Part shown: in pieces, positions 24,470 through 33,279 of the stretch
Layout of the letters: each line of letters starts with the position of its first letter
Position numbering within the stretch: the first letter of the stretch is position 1
Assembly (NCBI GenBank): GCA_048268485.1
Contig: JBLWVL010000009.1
Span: 1 to 64,000 of the forward strand
Length of the DNA stretch: 64,000 nt
Direction: 5' to 3'
Source: Oceanospirillum sp048268485
Lineage (GTDB): Bacteria > Pseudomonadota > Gammaproteobacteria > Pseudomonadales > Halomonadaceae
Made by a program: the position numbers and the translations under genes
Notes under the pieces: model-generated
Database searches by the model: none
What the model was told of the DNA's origin: nothing
Seen by the model: the letters and a program-made list of their open reading frames with translations, nothing else

Positions 24470-27373
24470 ATGGCTCAGATGCGGCTTAAACGCTTTCTGA
24501 TTATTGGCTCAGTGTCTTTGCTGGGTCTTATCTTCTTTCTGGGCTTTCTACTGGCGGTTCTGGCCTATAGTCATGACCGCTGGCTTCCCGCATTTCTGAA
24601 CCACTATCTGCTTTCTGAGCCTGTTGCAGGTCTGCCTGCTGAAAGCCTCCACTTAGAACGTATTGAACTTGAGAGTTGGCAGCGTCTGAGTAAATTGACT
24701 CTGTCTGGCCCCAATAATAGCGTACTGGAGATACAGGGCGTGACCTGGCCTTTCTCCGGTGAGCTGATTATTGACCGGCTATCGGTACGGCTGCCGGATC
24801 AGTTACCGCAGCTATCGTCTGAACAGCCATCAGTGGCTTCAGCTGAGCATCCTGGGGTAGAACACTTAGCTGCCGGAAAGTCTGCTTCTACTCGGAATAT
24901 TCCCGCTGCAGCGCCTTCGGGCAAGTCTTTGCTGAGGCATGAGCTAACTGTCCGTAAAGCCTACGAAGATTACTTCAGTCAGATAGATTCTACTTTTGAA
25001 CAGTTGGAAGAGGTTCGCCAGCAGTATCGGCTGCATACAGTGACCATCAGAGCGTTTCAGATTGCGGGGCTACCTTTCAAAAATATGGCCAGTTTGCAGT
25101 ATTTCCGGGGTAGCCCAGGCTCTAAGCAGGGGCAGCCTTATTGGCAATTTAATCTGGCCTCAACCGTTCAGCCTGTACCGGACCAGGACGTTACCCATGA
25201 CGCTAATTTTGATTTAAGACTTCATCTGAGTACCGGCGAACATCGGCTGAATATGATGTTACGTCAGCTGGATCAGTTAGCTTTTGAGTCGTTCGAACTT
25301 CCGGAATGGGTCCCGGTAAAAGGTGCACTGGATGAGCTGGCGCAGTTAAGTAACCAATATGGCTTGAGGCTTACCGATACCAGTGGAAAGCTTGCGCTTC
25401 AGATGGCTCCACGGCGCGCGGATATCGCGATTCATTTGCCTGGCTTTGATCTGCAGGCAATACAAGGCTGCAGACTGTCTTCTACCCCGCGAACGCTTGC
25501 CCTCACTTATCAAATATCAGACTCGGGTACAGAGAAGATCCGGTTTAATTCGGGGGAAATGTTGGTTCAGAATCTTACCGGAAACTGCTTGTCCCCGCTG
25601 TTGGAGTTTGCGCAGGTTTCAGAATTGCATCGATGGCTTAAAGGCCTGGATCGACAGACGCTGCGTCAGGGTGGTGAGTTGCGTGTTGAGCTGAAAGAAC
25701 CCGTTGTCGCGGACCTGACCGCGAAGTCGTTAAGTATTTCCGGGCTTAACGTTACTTGGCAACCGCAAGAAACGGTTTCCGCCTCGTTTCAACTGAGTGC
25801 GCCCCAGATACAGCTGACTCCGGAAAAGCTGAGCCTTCAGCTTATCAGTAACCTGAAAGCAGAACTGCAGCCCCAGCCCCTGTTCGCTAATCAGTCCAGG
25901 CTGCTGGATCTGAGTATGCAGATGAGTTCGGATGTCGGGTTGGGTTTAAGCGCGTATCTGGCAGGGGAGAGGGCGTCCGTTGAAAATCCTTCAGTCATTC
26001 ATAGTCTTCGCATGGATATTGGGAATAGCGAAATAACTCTATCCCCGGCACCTAATGATGAGTCTGTATTGTGGGCTCCCGCCGGTCTGGAAATCCCTCT
26101 TTTTCAGCATGACGGCCACTGGGTTATTGAGTTGCAACAGCCTCTGTCCGAAGCGGGCCGGTGGCAGTTTACTCATCAGGGACAAGGTGAGGCTTTGGTT
26201 CGTTATCCGGGGCTCAGGCGTAATGTTCGGGTGCCATATAAGGCGGATCTGAAACTGGCAGGATTATTATCAGTTATTAATACTGACCTCCTGATAAAGG
26301 AAGTTGTCGGAGATCTGGATTGGAAGCTGGCCAGTGCATCTCCCCGTACTCAGGATATGATGAACTTCCCGGCTAGCCTGCTCCCGGATCTGACGATTAA
26401 AACCCGCATTGAAAAGGATAAGATAAAAAATCAGATAACGGGCGAAGCTGAGTTGGCGCGAATTACCGAATGGCTGGCCCTGCCAACAGGAATCCTGATT
26501 AACGACGGACGTCTTACTTTACAGTCACAGTCCCTGATCGATAAAGCGTTTCTGCCAGATGATCCAGAATCAGTGGATACAGGCAAGCTGCTGACAAGAC
26601 TCTCGTCGACGCTGGCTCTGAATTTGAGTCAATTAACCGGTGAAGCAAAAGGTTATGCATTCGGTGGCGTTAACCTGCCTCTGCAGCTGACTTTGTCTGA
26701 GGGGGAGGTAAATCTGGAGCCCGGCGTGCTGACGGCCGAGAGGGTTTTTGCCGGCATTGAACTGACCAACCTGAATGCTGACCTTAAAGCCGAGGCAGAC
26801 GTGACAAACATAAGAGAATCTCTGTCAGGCCAGCTAACCGGTTTTTCGGCGGACACCCTGGGTGGTCATATTCAGATGGGGCGCCTGGACTATCCGTTTT
26901 CACCGGGTCATACCTCAGAGCTGATACTGAAGAAATTAGATTTGAGTCAGTTGATTGCTCTTGGTGAAAAACAGATCAGGGTAACGGGGCTACTCAATGG
27001 TAAACTGCCCATGAAGCTTAGTCAGAAGGGTGTCGCTATCCATAATGGACAGGTCAAAAGTGATGCGGGTGAGATTGTATTGAAGGATAACCCGGCCTGG
27101 CAGGCGATGCTTCAGCAACAGCCTGTGCTTGCCAGTCAGTTAAAATATCTGAACCAGCTGCATTACTATTTGTTGCAGGGTGATATTGAAATGAAAGAGA
27201 ACGGGAAACTGACTGCAATTTTGCAGATCAAAGGAGATAACAGAGCTGAAGATCAGCCTGTCACTCTGAATTTTACCAGCGAGCAGAATATTCTGACGCT
27301 ATTAAGGGCGCTACGATTAAGCGACCAGATCGATAAATCGCTCAGCGAATCAGCACAAGGGATGTATCAATGA
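24470..27373 (+). CDS. ydbH: YdbH-family intermembrane phospholipid transport protein
   Basis: The 967-residue protein has one N-terminal membrane helix (LIIGSVSLLGLIFFLGFLLAVLAY) and a very long, beta-rich periplasmic region, the form of AsmA-like bridge proteins that move phospholipids to the outer membrane. Identification rests on the following two genes, which are the YnbE lipoprotein and YdbL seen with ydbH in E. coli. ATG 24470 is chosen; GTG 24452 and ATG 24479 are in-frame alternatives and none has a strong ribosome binding site. It begins 23 bases after hisF and may be cotranscribed with it. Confidence 0.85.
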   Translation: MAQMRLKRFLIIGSVSLLGLIFFLGFLLAVLAYSHDRWLPAFLNHYLLSEPVAGLPAESLHLERIELESWQRLSKLTLSGPNNSVLEIQGVTWPFSGELIIDRLSVRLPDQLPQLSSEQPSVASAEHPGVEHLAAGKSASTRNIPAAAPSGKSLLRHELTVRKAYEDYFSQIDSTFEQLEEVRQQYRLHTVTIRAFQIAGLPFKNMASLQYFRGSPGSKQGQPYWQFNLASTVQPVPDQDVTHDANFDLRLHLSTGEHRLNMMLRQLDQLAFESFELPEWVPVKGALDELAQLSNQYGLRLTDTSGKLALQMAPRRADIAIHLPGFDLQAIQGCRLSSTPRTLALTYQISDSGTEKIRFNSGEMLVQNLTGNCLSPLLEFAQVSELHRWLKGLDRQTLRQGGELRVELKEPVVADLTAKSLSISGLNVTWQPQETVSASFQLSAPQIQLTPEKLSLQLISNLKAELQPQPLFANQSRLLDLSMQMSSDVGLGLSAYLAGERASVENPSVIHSLRMDIGNSEITLSPAPNDESVLWAPAGLEIPLFQHDGHWVIELQQPLSEAGRWQFTHQGQGEALVRYPGLRRNVRVPYKADLKLAGLLSVINTDLLIKEVVGDLDWKLASASPRTQDMMNFPASLLPDLTIKTRIEKDKIKNQITGEAELARITEWLALPTGILINDGRLTLQSQSLIDKAFLPDDPESVDTGKLLTRLSSTLALNLSQLTGEAKGYAFGGVNLPLQLTLSEGEVNLEPGVLTAERVFAGIELTNLNADLKAEADVTNIRESLSGQLTGFSADTLGGHIQMGRLDYPFSPGHTSELILKKLDLSQLIALGEKQIRVTGLLNGKLPMKLSQKGVAIHNGQVKSDAGEIVLKDNPAWQAMLQQQPVLASQLKYLNQLHYYLLQGDIEMKENGKLTAILQIKGDNRAEDQPVTLNFTSEQNILTLLRALRLSDQIDKSLSESAQGMYQ

Positions 27374-27555
27374 TACTCAGACTTTTACTTTTAACAGGTG
27401 TGCTCAGCGCTGTAGCAGCCTGTACGCCTCGTATTGAGGTCGGGGCTAAAGAGCCGATCACCATTAACCTGAATGTTAAAATTGACCATGAGATTCGGGT
27501 CAAGGTTGATAAAGAGCTGGATCAGATGTTCAGCGAAGACAGTGATCTATTCTAA
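27370..27555 (+). CDS. ynbE: YnbE-like lipoprotein
   Basis: The 61-residue product has a lipoprotein signal ending in SAVAAC (lipobox Cys at about residue 18), followed by TPRIEV and EPITINLNVKIDHEIRVKVD, the conserved core of YnbE. YnbE is an outer-membrane lipoprotein that partners YdbH to form an envelope-spanning bridge. Its ATG overlaps the ydbH stop (ATGA). Confidence 0.88.
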   Translation: MILRLLLLTGVLSAVAACTPRIEVGAKEPITINLNVKIDHEIRVKVDKELDQMFSEDSDLF

Positions 27556-27567
27556 GGAGCTAACCTG

Positions 27568-27939
27568 ATGGATAACAAAATGAGCAATAATCACGTGGCC
27601 TCTCAACTGAAGGTTTCTTCGCTGGCAGTACTTATCACCGCATTTTTGCTGGTATTGGTTGTCGCAGCGCCTGCTTATGCATTGGATTTGGATACTGCCA
27701 AAGACAGTGGCTGGGTTGGTGAGCGTTATACCGGTTATTTAGGAGTGGTCAAGCCGGAGGCTGGTGTAAAAGCCCTGGTGGATGATGTGAACAATAAGCG
27801 TACGCAGGTTTATAAAGATCTGGCAGCAAAGAACAAGATAACGTTGCAGGAAGTCGAGAAAATTGCTGGGAAAAAAGTGATTGAAAAGACCCGCCCCGGT
27901 AATCTGATCGACCTAGGTAATGGTTGGCTGAAGAAATAA
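27568..27939 (+). CDS. ydbL: YdbL-family periplasmic protein (DUF1318)
   Basis: The 123-residue protein has a signal peptide (LAVLITAFLLVLVVAAPAYA), then LDTAKDSGWVGERYTGYLG and a C-terminal EKTRPGNLIDLGNGWLKK, typical of DUF1318/YdbL. YdbL is the periplasmic modulator of the YdbH-YnbE bridge. AAGGAG lies 9 bases before the ATG, and the gene starts 12 bases after ynbE. It closes the three-gene operon. Confidence 0.9.
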   Translation: MDNKMSNNHVASQLKVSSLAVLITAFLLVLVVAAPAYALDLDTAKDSGWVGERYTGYLGVVKPEAGVKALVDDVNNKRTQVYKDLAAKNKITLQEVEKIAGKKVIEKTRPGNLIDLGNGWLKK

Positions 27940-28051
27940 AACTTCGGTTTCTGAGTCTGTACTTCATGGGTAAGGTGCCGGATCTTTTATGCTTTTCCGG
28001 AATTAAGCTTAAAAAGCTTAGCACTGCCCTCTTCAAGCTAAAGGAATTTTC

Positions 28052-28588
28052 ATGTCCACAGAGCAATTTATCGCTTATCAATGGTATCTGGCTGGCGCTT
28101 TTTTTGCCTTTATCCTGGCACTGACGACACTGTTTTTTCAGGCGCTTTTTCATGAAAAGCGTATTGCTTTGGCCTGGCTGTTGGTTATTTTTGTGATCAG
28201 CCTGCTGAATGGCTCCGGTGTTGTCAGTATGGAGCTTATTGGTGCGCATACACCGGAAGAGAATCCTGTCATCCGGGGAATCAGCGGTATTGGTGATTAT
28301 CTGGTATTGGCGCTGGGTGTCATTGAGCTCATGCTGTTTGCTTACTTTGTCGCCCGGCACTTCAGAAAAGTGTATGTCAGCGTACCTGCTTTGGTGTTGG
28401 TGGTTTGCACGGGTTTTGGTTATTACGCCTATCAGGATCTGATGAGTAGCGGTAATCTGATGTTTGAGTCTGATATTGAACAGCAGGTGGAGCAAGGCTC
28501 AGTATCTGTGGAAAGTGAAGATGAAAAATCCTTTCACAGCAGTGTCCGTGACCGGGGTTTGAATGAGTCTGCTGCAGAGACTCAATAG
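28052..28588 (+). CDS. Membrane protein of unknown function
   Basis: I do not recognise the family. The 178-residue product has four hydrophobic segments: LAGAFFAFILALTTLFFQAL, IALAWLLVIFVISLL, YLVLALGVIELMLFAYFVA and VSVPALVLVVCTGFGYYAY. The acidic, serine-rich C-terminal tail (residues about 145-178) is likely disordered and cytoplasmic. AAGGAA lies before the ATG, and a palindrome TAAGCTT/AAGCTTA (28004-28020) occurs in the upstream gap. It may belong to the ydbHL unit or stand alone. Confidence 0.65.
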   Translation: MSTEQFIAYQWYLAGAFFAFILALTTLFFQALFHEKRIALAWLLVIFVISLLNGSGVVSMELIGAHTPEENPVIRGISGIGDYLVLALGVIELMLFAYFVARHFRKVYVSVPALVLVVCTGFGYYAYQDLMSSGNLMFESDIEQQVEQGSVSVESEDEKSFHSSVRDRGLNESAAETQ

Positions 28589-28628
28589 TCCTTAAGGTCG
28601 ATGATTTTACGTATTAATCAGGATGTAG

Positions 28629-28657
28629 CCCGGAGTTAGTACTCCGGGGTATTTTTT
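28629..28657. terminator. Terminator between convergent genes
   Basis: Perfect 8-bp stem CCCGGAGT / ACTCCGGG, loop TAGT, followed by GTATTTTTT on the plus strand. It separates the orphan membrane gene from yjaG. Confidence 0.88.
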
Positions 28658-28670
28658 ACCGTACGCGGGG

Positions 28671-29261
28671 TTACACCGCCAGCCCCAGACAGCTTACTCC
28701 ATCATTCTGAGCCATAAGGCGTAACTCTTTCAGTTTATCCTTCTGAGGGTGCTTCATCGTGCTGATCTGCTTTAGCACTTCATCCTGAAACTCCCGGTCA
28801 AACTGCATCAGCTCTTGATCGTTCAGGGCTTTGCGGCGGGCTTTCTCATCTTCTGGCAGCTCTTCGGTTGCTTCGATAAAACTGATAATGGTCTGGCGCA
28901 TCAGCCGGCTGACACGGGTCACTTCTTCTGCCTGTGTGCCCATGGCTAACTCCATAGCGGTATGAGCCGCCATGGCCGCATCAATCGCCGGGTAGACACC
29001 GTACATCTCATAGTCAGCATCATTGGGTATCAGATCTGCCAGCCTTTCCAGCTGAACTTCAAAATTGATTGTGCTGGCCTTATTCGCCAGTTGCTCCCAG
29101 ATCAGCATCAGGCTCTTTTTTAACTGTGCGGCTTGCTCAGGCTGCTCTGTTACCTGACAAAACAGTGCGTAGTTAGGGTACATGCGTTCAGCTAATGCTG
29201 TGGCAAATGCCGTTTGTTGCCAGGGGGCTAACTCTTTCAGTTGTTGAAAAAAAGCACTCAT
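28671..29261 (-). CDS. yjaG: YjaG-family protein (DUF416)
   Basis: The 196-residue protein matches YjaG features: LAPWQQTAFATALAERMYPNY near the N-terminus, INFEVQLERL, and the hallmark YEMYGVYPAIDA. It is an all-helical cytosolic protein of unknown role, conserved in gammaproteobacteria. It is transcribed separately, downstream of the gpmI-yibQ operon. Confidence 0.88.
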   Translation of the reverse strand: MSAFFQQLKELAPWQQTAFATALAERMYPNYALFCQVTEQPEQAAQLKKSLMLIWEQLANKASTINFEVQLERLADLIPNDADYEMYGVYPAIDAAMAAHTAMELAMGTQAEEVTRVSRLMRQTIISFIEATEELPEDEKARRKALNDQELMQFDREFQDEVLKQISTMKHPQKDKLKELRLMAQNDGVSCLGLAV

Positions 29262-29329
29262 TTATGGGGGTACTCTGCATTGATAGTATTAAAGAGGAAG
29301 TATTCAGGTTATCAAGTGACATGCATTTT

Positions 29330-30460
29330 TCAGTCACGGGTTGTTGCCCAGTTCTGCTTATCCTTGGGGGTCAGCCAGTCCGGGTGGTGGGCGGGTTGTT
29401 GCAACATATCCCGTCCGGCCCCCTTCAGGTGTGGAACACTTTCTCTGTTCGGTACGGTACGTTCTTCAGTCCGGTTGAGGGGCTGAAGACTCGGGGACTT
29501 TTTTCTGATGATCACCTCTTTACGGATGATTTTAGGATGAGTGACATCTGTCTCTTTGAATCGGGTTAGTTGCTGAATCTCGCTGCGCCAGAAAGCGGGG
29601 CTTCGGTTGGGTGTTGTTATTTCTGGTGTGGCAGAAGCGGGTTGCACATCCTTATATATCTGTCCCATGGCGACCAGCTGTTCCGGAACGGAAACCAGCC
29701 GAATACCCTGAGCCTGAAGTTCCGGTATCCGGTTTTCCAGCATATTAAGCGTGACATTGTGAGGGTGTCCAATACCGGTAGCGTGACCGTTGCGTTGCGC
29801 CTGGCGAACCAGGGTATCAAAAGCCTCATTTACCGCTGAAGGTGTTCGTATATGATCCAGAAATACGTCCCGGCTCATACTGGGGACACCATTCGCACGG
29901 GCTGTTTTGGCGGCCACTGATTTTGCTGTGGTGCGGCTGTCGATAAAGAACAGGCGACGCTTGCTCACCTCCTCCATAAGCCACTGCATACGGACACTAT
30001 CCTGAGTCAGCTCGCTACCCATATGGTTATTAACACCTTGTACAAACGGAATGTCGGCAAGAGCTTTTTTTAATGCCTGATCAAAGGCCTCTCTGTCCAT
30101 GGATGGACTGAGGGTGCCCGGCCCGGGTTCCCATTGGTGTACGTTGGTCATTGGTGCATGAAGCATTACTGTCTTGCCCTTTTGATGGGCAGCTTTGGCA
30201 AGTTTTTGACTATAAGGTGTGTGTGGCAATACTGCGTAGGAGATAGCACCGGGGAGGTTTACTGCCCGTAAGCCATTACGCAGATTGTAGCCTATATCAT
30301 CAATGACCAGGGTGATCGTGGGTGAGCTGGAGGCCTGCACGGGTAAGCTGAAACCGAGAAGAGAAAAAACCAAAAGCAGGGAAAGAAGCGTGCCCAGCCC
30401 CGGGTAATCTGAGCTAAGTTGCGTTTGTAAGTGTGAATAATGCTGTGAAATAGTCGTCAT
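29330..30460 (-). CDS. yibQ: Divergent polysaccharide deacetylase family protein YibQ
   Basis: The 376-residue protein has a hydrophobic signal (LGTLLSLLLVFSLLGFSLPVQA) and a divergent NodB-like domain with ITLVIDDIGYNLRNG (metal-site Asp pair), MLHAPMTN and GVNNHMGSELTQ. The roughly 100-residue C-terminal extension is basic and low-complexity, beyond the usual domain end. Substrate unknown; a periplasmic peptidoglycan-related role is inferred from its position after envC and ctpA. It is the last gene of gpmI-envC-ctpA-yibQ. Confidence 0.88.
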   Translation of the reverse strand: MTTISQHYSHLQTQLSSDYPGLGTLLSLLLVFSLLGFSLPVQASSSPTITLVIDDIGYNLRNGLRAVNLPGAISYAVLPHTPYSQKLAKAAHQKGKTVMLHAPMTNVHQWEPGPGTLSPSMDREAFDQALKKALADIPFVQGVNNHMGSELTQDSVRMQWLMEEVSKRRLFFIDSRTTAKSVAAKTARANGVPSMSRDVFLDHIRTPSAVNEAFDTLVRQAQRNGHATGIGHPHNVTLNMLENRIPELQAQGIRLVSVPEQLVAMGQIYKDVQPASATPEITTPNRSPAFWRSEIQQLTRFKETDVTHPKIIRKEVIIRKKSPSLQPLNRTEERTVPNRESVPHLKGAGRDMLQQPAHHPDWLTPKDKQNWATTRD

Positions 30461-30504
30461 ATCAGTGTCGCTTGGGCCGCCCTTACAGGCAGCCTGATCA
30501 GGTT

Positions 30505-31842
30505 TTAATGGGTTGCTTCGTTGTTGCTGACAGTACTGGTATCTGGGTTTTTATTCAGGATATGCAGACTTTTCAACAGGCTTAAGGCTTCAAATAACTG
30601 GTAGTCACTTTCAGCCAATGAGGCGCTACCTTCGGATTTCTGGTCAACCGCTTTCTGACCACTTTCAAGGTGGCCCTCAAGGTCTGCCTCTTTGATCTGT
30701 AGTCTGGCTTCGATGGGGGTCAGGCGAGCAGGCTTTACTTCGATATCAGGAGTTACACCCTGGGCTTGAATAGACCGGCCGGATGGCGTGTAGTAAAGGG
30801 CGGTGGTCAGCTTCAGGCCACGGTCTTCCCCAAGGGGCAGAATCGTTTGTACGGAGCCTTTGCCAAAACTTTGAGTCCCCATGATTACGCCACGATGATG
30901 ATCCTGAAGCGCCCCGGAAACAATTTCAGATGCCGATGCTGAGCCTTCGTTGATCAGCACGATTAAGGGAACCCCCCGGCTTGGGTTGTCAGGTGTGGCG
31001 TCAAAGCTAAGCTCGGTATTGTCCAGTCGGCCTTTGGTATAAACAATGCGCCCCTGGGTGATAAAGGCATCCACTACCTCGGCTGCAGCCTGTAATACAC
31101 CGCCCGGATTGTTGCGCAGATCCAGAATAACCCCTTTGAGCTGACCATTAGCACCACTGTGCATTTTGTTGAGGGCTTTGACGACTTCTTCGCCGGTATG
31201 TACCTGAAACTGGGTAATTCGAATATAACCGTAGTCTTCGTCCAGCATACGATGTTTTACACTGGTAACACGGATCAGGGCCCGTTTCAGGGTTAGTTCG
31301 AAGGGGGCGTCTGCACCATCCCGCATAATCGTCAGGCGAATTTCCGTGTCGGGCTTACCGCGCATTAGCTCTATGGACTTGTTCAGCGGTAAGTTTTTAA
31401 TCGGTGTGTCATTGATCTTAACGATCAGGTCGTGAGGACGGATACCTGCCCGGGCTGCTGGTGTGTCGTCTATCGGAGTAACGACTTTGATAAAGCCGTT
31501 TTCAGAGCTGACCTCAAGGCCCAGGCCGCCAAACTCACCCTGAGTGCTTTCCTGAAGTTCGTCATAATCCTCCGGTGTCAGATAGGTGGAATGGGGGTCT
31601 AAGCCTGTCACCATTCCCCTGATGGCATTGTCCAGCAGTTCTTTATCATTGATGTCATGAACATAAGCACGCTTGATGCGTTCAAACACCTCACCGAAGG
31701 TGCGTAGTTCCTCTAGTGGAAGTTCCTGAGCCTCATAAGGCAGAGCTTCATCGGCTGGGGTTGCTTCCGCAAGCAGGTTTGAACTTGTCAGACTGAGCAA
31801 CAGGCCAAAGCCGATTCCTAGTGTGGTCTGCGAGGTTCTCAT
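30505..31842 (-). CDS. ctpA: S41 family C-terminal processing peptidase
   Basis: The 445-residue periplasmic protease has a signal peptide (FGLLLSLTSSNLLAEA), a PDZ domain with GLGLEVSSENGFIKVV and AGIRPHDLIVKIN, and a catalytic Ser-Lys dyad in NEGSASASEIVSGAL and GTQSFGKGSVQT. CtpA-type proteases control peptidoglycan hydrolases. It lies 97 bases downstream of envC, consistent with a role in septal wall turnover. The C-terminal 90 residues are low-complexity. Confidence 0.95.
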   Translation of the reverse strand: MRTSQTTLGIGFGLLLSLTSSNLLAEATPADEALPYEAQELPLEELRTFGEVFERIKRAYVHDINDKELLDNAIRGMVTGLDPHSTYLTPEDYDELQESTQGEFGGLGLEVSSENGFIKVVTPIDDTPAARAGIRPHDLIVKINDTPIKNLPLNKSIELMRGKPDTEIRLTIMRDGADAPFELTLKRALIRVTSVKHRMLDEDYGYIRITQFQVHTGEEVVKALNKMHSGANGQLKGVILDLRNNPGGVLQAAAEVVDAFITQGRIVYTKGRLDNTELSFDATPDNPSRGVPLIVLINEGSASASEIVSGALQDHHRGVIMGTQSFGKGSVQTILPLGEDRGLKLTTALYYTPSGRSIQAQGVTPDIEVKPARLTPIEARLQIKEADLEGHLESGQKAVDQKSEGSASLAESDYQLFEALSLLKSLHILNKNPDTSTVSNNEATH

Positions 31843-31939
31843 GAATCACTCCTTAATTTCCCCGGACATGGCAGCTAGCGGTCGGCGGGGTTTGTATCAT
31901 CAGGTTTGCCTGCTTGTCGCAGGGTAACCTGAGTGTTTT

Positions 31940-33169
31940 TCAGCGTTTGCCGAGCCAGATAATGGGGTCCTGCGGAGCCCCTTCCTTGCGAATTTCAAAA
32001 TACAGACCGCTTCGGCTTTGTCCACCGCTTCGTCCAACGGTAGCGATGCTCTCACCGGCGTGAATCCAGTCACCGGCTTCCCGAAGCAGGGACTGATTAT
32101 GGCCGTAGAGACTCATAAAACCATTGCCGTGGTCAAGAATCAAAAGCACGCCGTACCCCCTGAGCCAGTCGGAAAAAACAACGCGTCCAGAATGAATCGC
32201 TTTAATTTCTGTACCTTCCTGACCGCGAATCACCATACCGTTACGGCGCAGTTTGCCCCGGATCTGTTCGCTGCCAAAGGCATAAGCGACGCGGCCTTTA
32301 AGCGGCCAGGGTAGCTTGCCGCGCATGGACTTAAACGGTCGGGTATCCTTCGGCATAGGTATATTGACAATGGCTTGCTGTACTTCTTTTAATAATTTTT
32401 CAAGACGGGCCCTATCCTGATTCAAGCGCGCCAATTCCTGGCCTTTTCCGGAAATTTCCTGGTCTAGTTGAGCGACAAGTGTTTCCCGTTTCTTTTGTTC
32501 GACTTTCAGGCGACCCCGGTCAGCCTCCAGCTTACTGCGGGTGGTGGTCAGGACGTAATCTTTTTGTAAAATCTCTTTTTCAATCCGGTTCAGGCTGCGG
32601 GCTGTTTCCAGGTATTCATCAATATGTCGGCTACGTTCTTTATTGATGTAGTCGTAATAACGCAGAACCCGGGATACCTGATCCGGTTGTTGCTGGTTAA
32701 GCAGAACTTTCAGGTACTCCTGGCGACCCATGGCGTAGGCCGAACGGATCTGCTTTTCCAGATAATCTTTCTGTTGATTCTGTTTGAGCCTCAGACTGTT
32801 TTTTTCTGCCCGTAGTGTACTCAGGCGGCTTTGCAGTCGTTTGCTGCTTGCCAGATTACTTCGGATAGCCCGTGCGGTATCAGATATTTTCTTTTCAGAG
32901 GCTTGTAGCTTTTTGAGTACTTCGGCTTTTGCACCCTTCACCTGGTTCAGTGACTGCTCAAGAGTTTTTATCCGGCTGTTCAGCTCTTTTAACTGTTGAG
33001 CAGAAACCTCCTCTTTGCCCGCTGCCTGAGAAGGCAGAGAGAGGAGTGCGGAAGAAAAAAACAGGATCGTCAGTACGCAGCTGAAAAACTGTAAAGAAAG
33101 AGCCCGGTATCTGATATTTCTGTTCTGTTTATTTGGCAGCACAGGTGCAGCGGTTCTTTTGATCATCAA
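31940..33169 (-). CDS. envC: Murein hydrolase activator EnvC
   Basis: EnvC activates septal amidases from the periplasm. The 409-residue protein has a signal anchor (SLQFFSCVLTILFFSSALLSL), a long N-terminal coiled coil (residues about 50-270, LNSRIKTLEQSLNQVKGAKAE onward) and a C-terminal LytM/M23 fold (residues about 300-405). The zinc ligands are lost: the first His/Asp positions are in NGMVIRGQEGTEI and the H-x-H is replaced by LYF in SGLYFEIR. That is diagnostic of non-enzymatic EnvC. Two adjacent ATG codons open the frame. It follows gpmI by 110 bases. Confidence 0.93.
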   Translation of the reverse strand: MMIKRTAAPVLPNKQNRNIRYRALSLQFFSCVLTILFFSSALLSLPSQAAGKEEVSAQQLKELNSRIKTLEQSLNQVKGAKAEVLKKLQASEKKISDTARAIRSNLASSKRLQSRLSTLRAEKNSLRLKQNQQKDYLEKQIRSAYAMGRQEYLKVLLNQQQPDQVSRVLRYYDYINKERSRHIDEYLETARSLNRIEKEILQKDYVLTTTRSKLEADRGRLKVEQKKRETLVAQLDQEISGKGQELARLNQDRARLEKLLKEVQQAIVNIPMPKDTRPFKSMRGKLPWPLKGRVAYAFGSEQIRGKLRRNGMVIRGQEGTEIKAIHSGRVVFSDWLRGYGVLLILDHGNGFMSLYGHNQSLLREAGDWIHAGESIATVGRSGGQSRSGLYFEIRKEGAPQDPIIWLGKR

Positions 33170-33213
33170 TGACAGTATGTTCCGTTACCCGCAGGCATTT
33201 TTATCGAACGGTG

Positions 33214-33237
33214 AAGAGCTGGGAAAGGCCAGCTCTT
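33214..33237. repeat. Hairpin between gpmI and envC
   Basis: AAGAGCTGG (33214-33222) pairs perfectly with CCAGCTCTT (33229-33237) around loop GAAAGG. No T run follows in minus orientation, so it looks like an intra-operon hairpin (processing or partial attenuation) rather than a full terminator. Confidence 0.5.
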
Positions 33238-33279
33238 TATGTATCATTCTGATTGAAACATCAGTGATGTGTCAGAATG

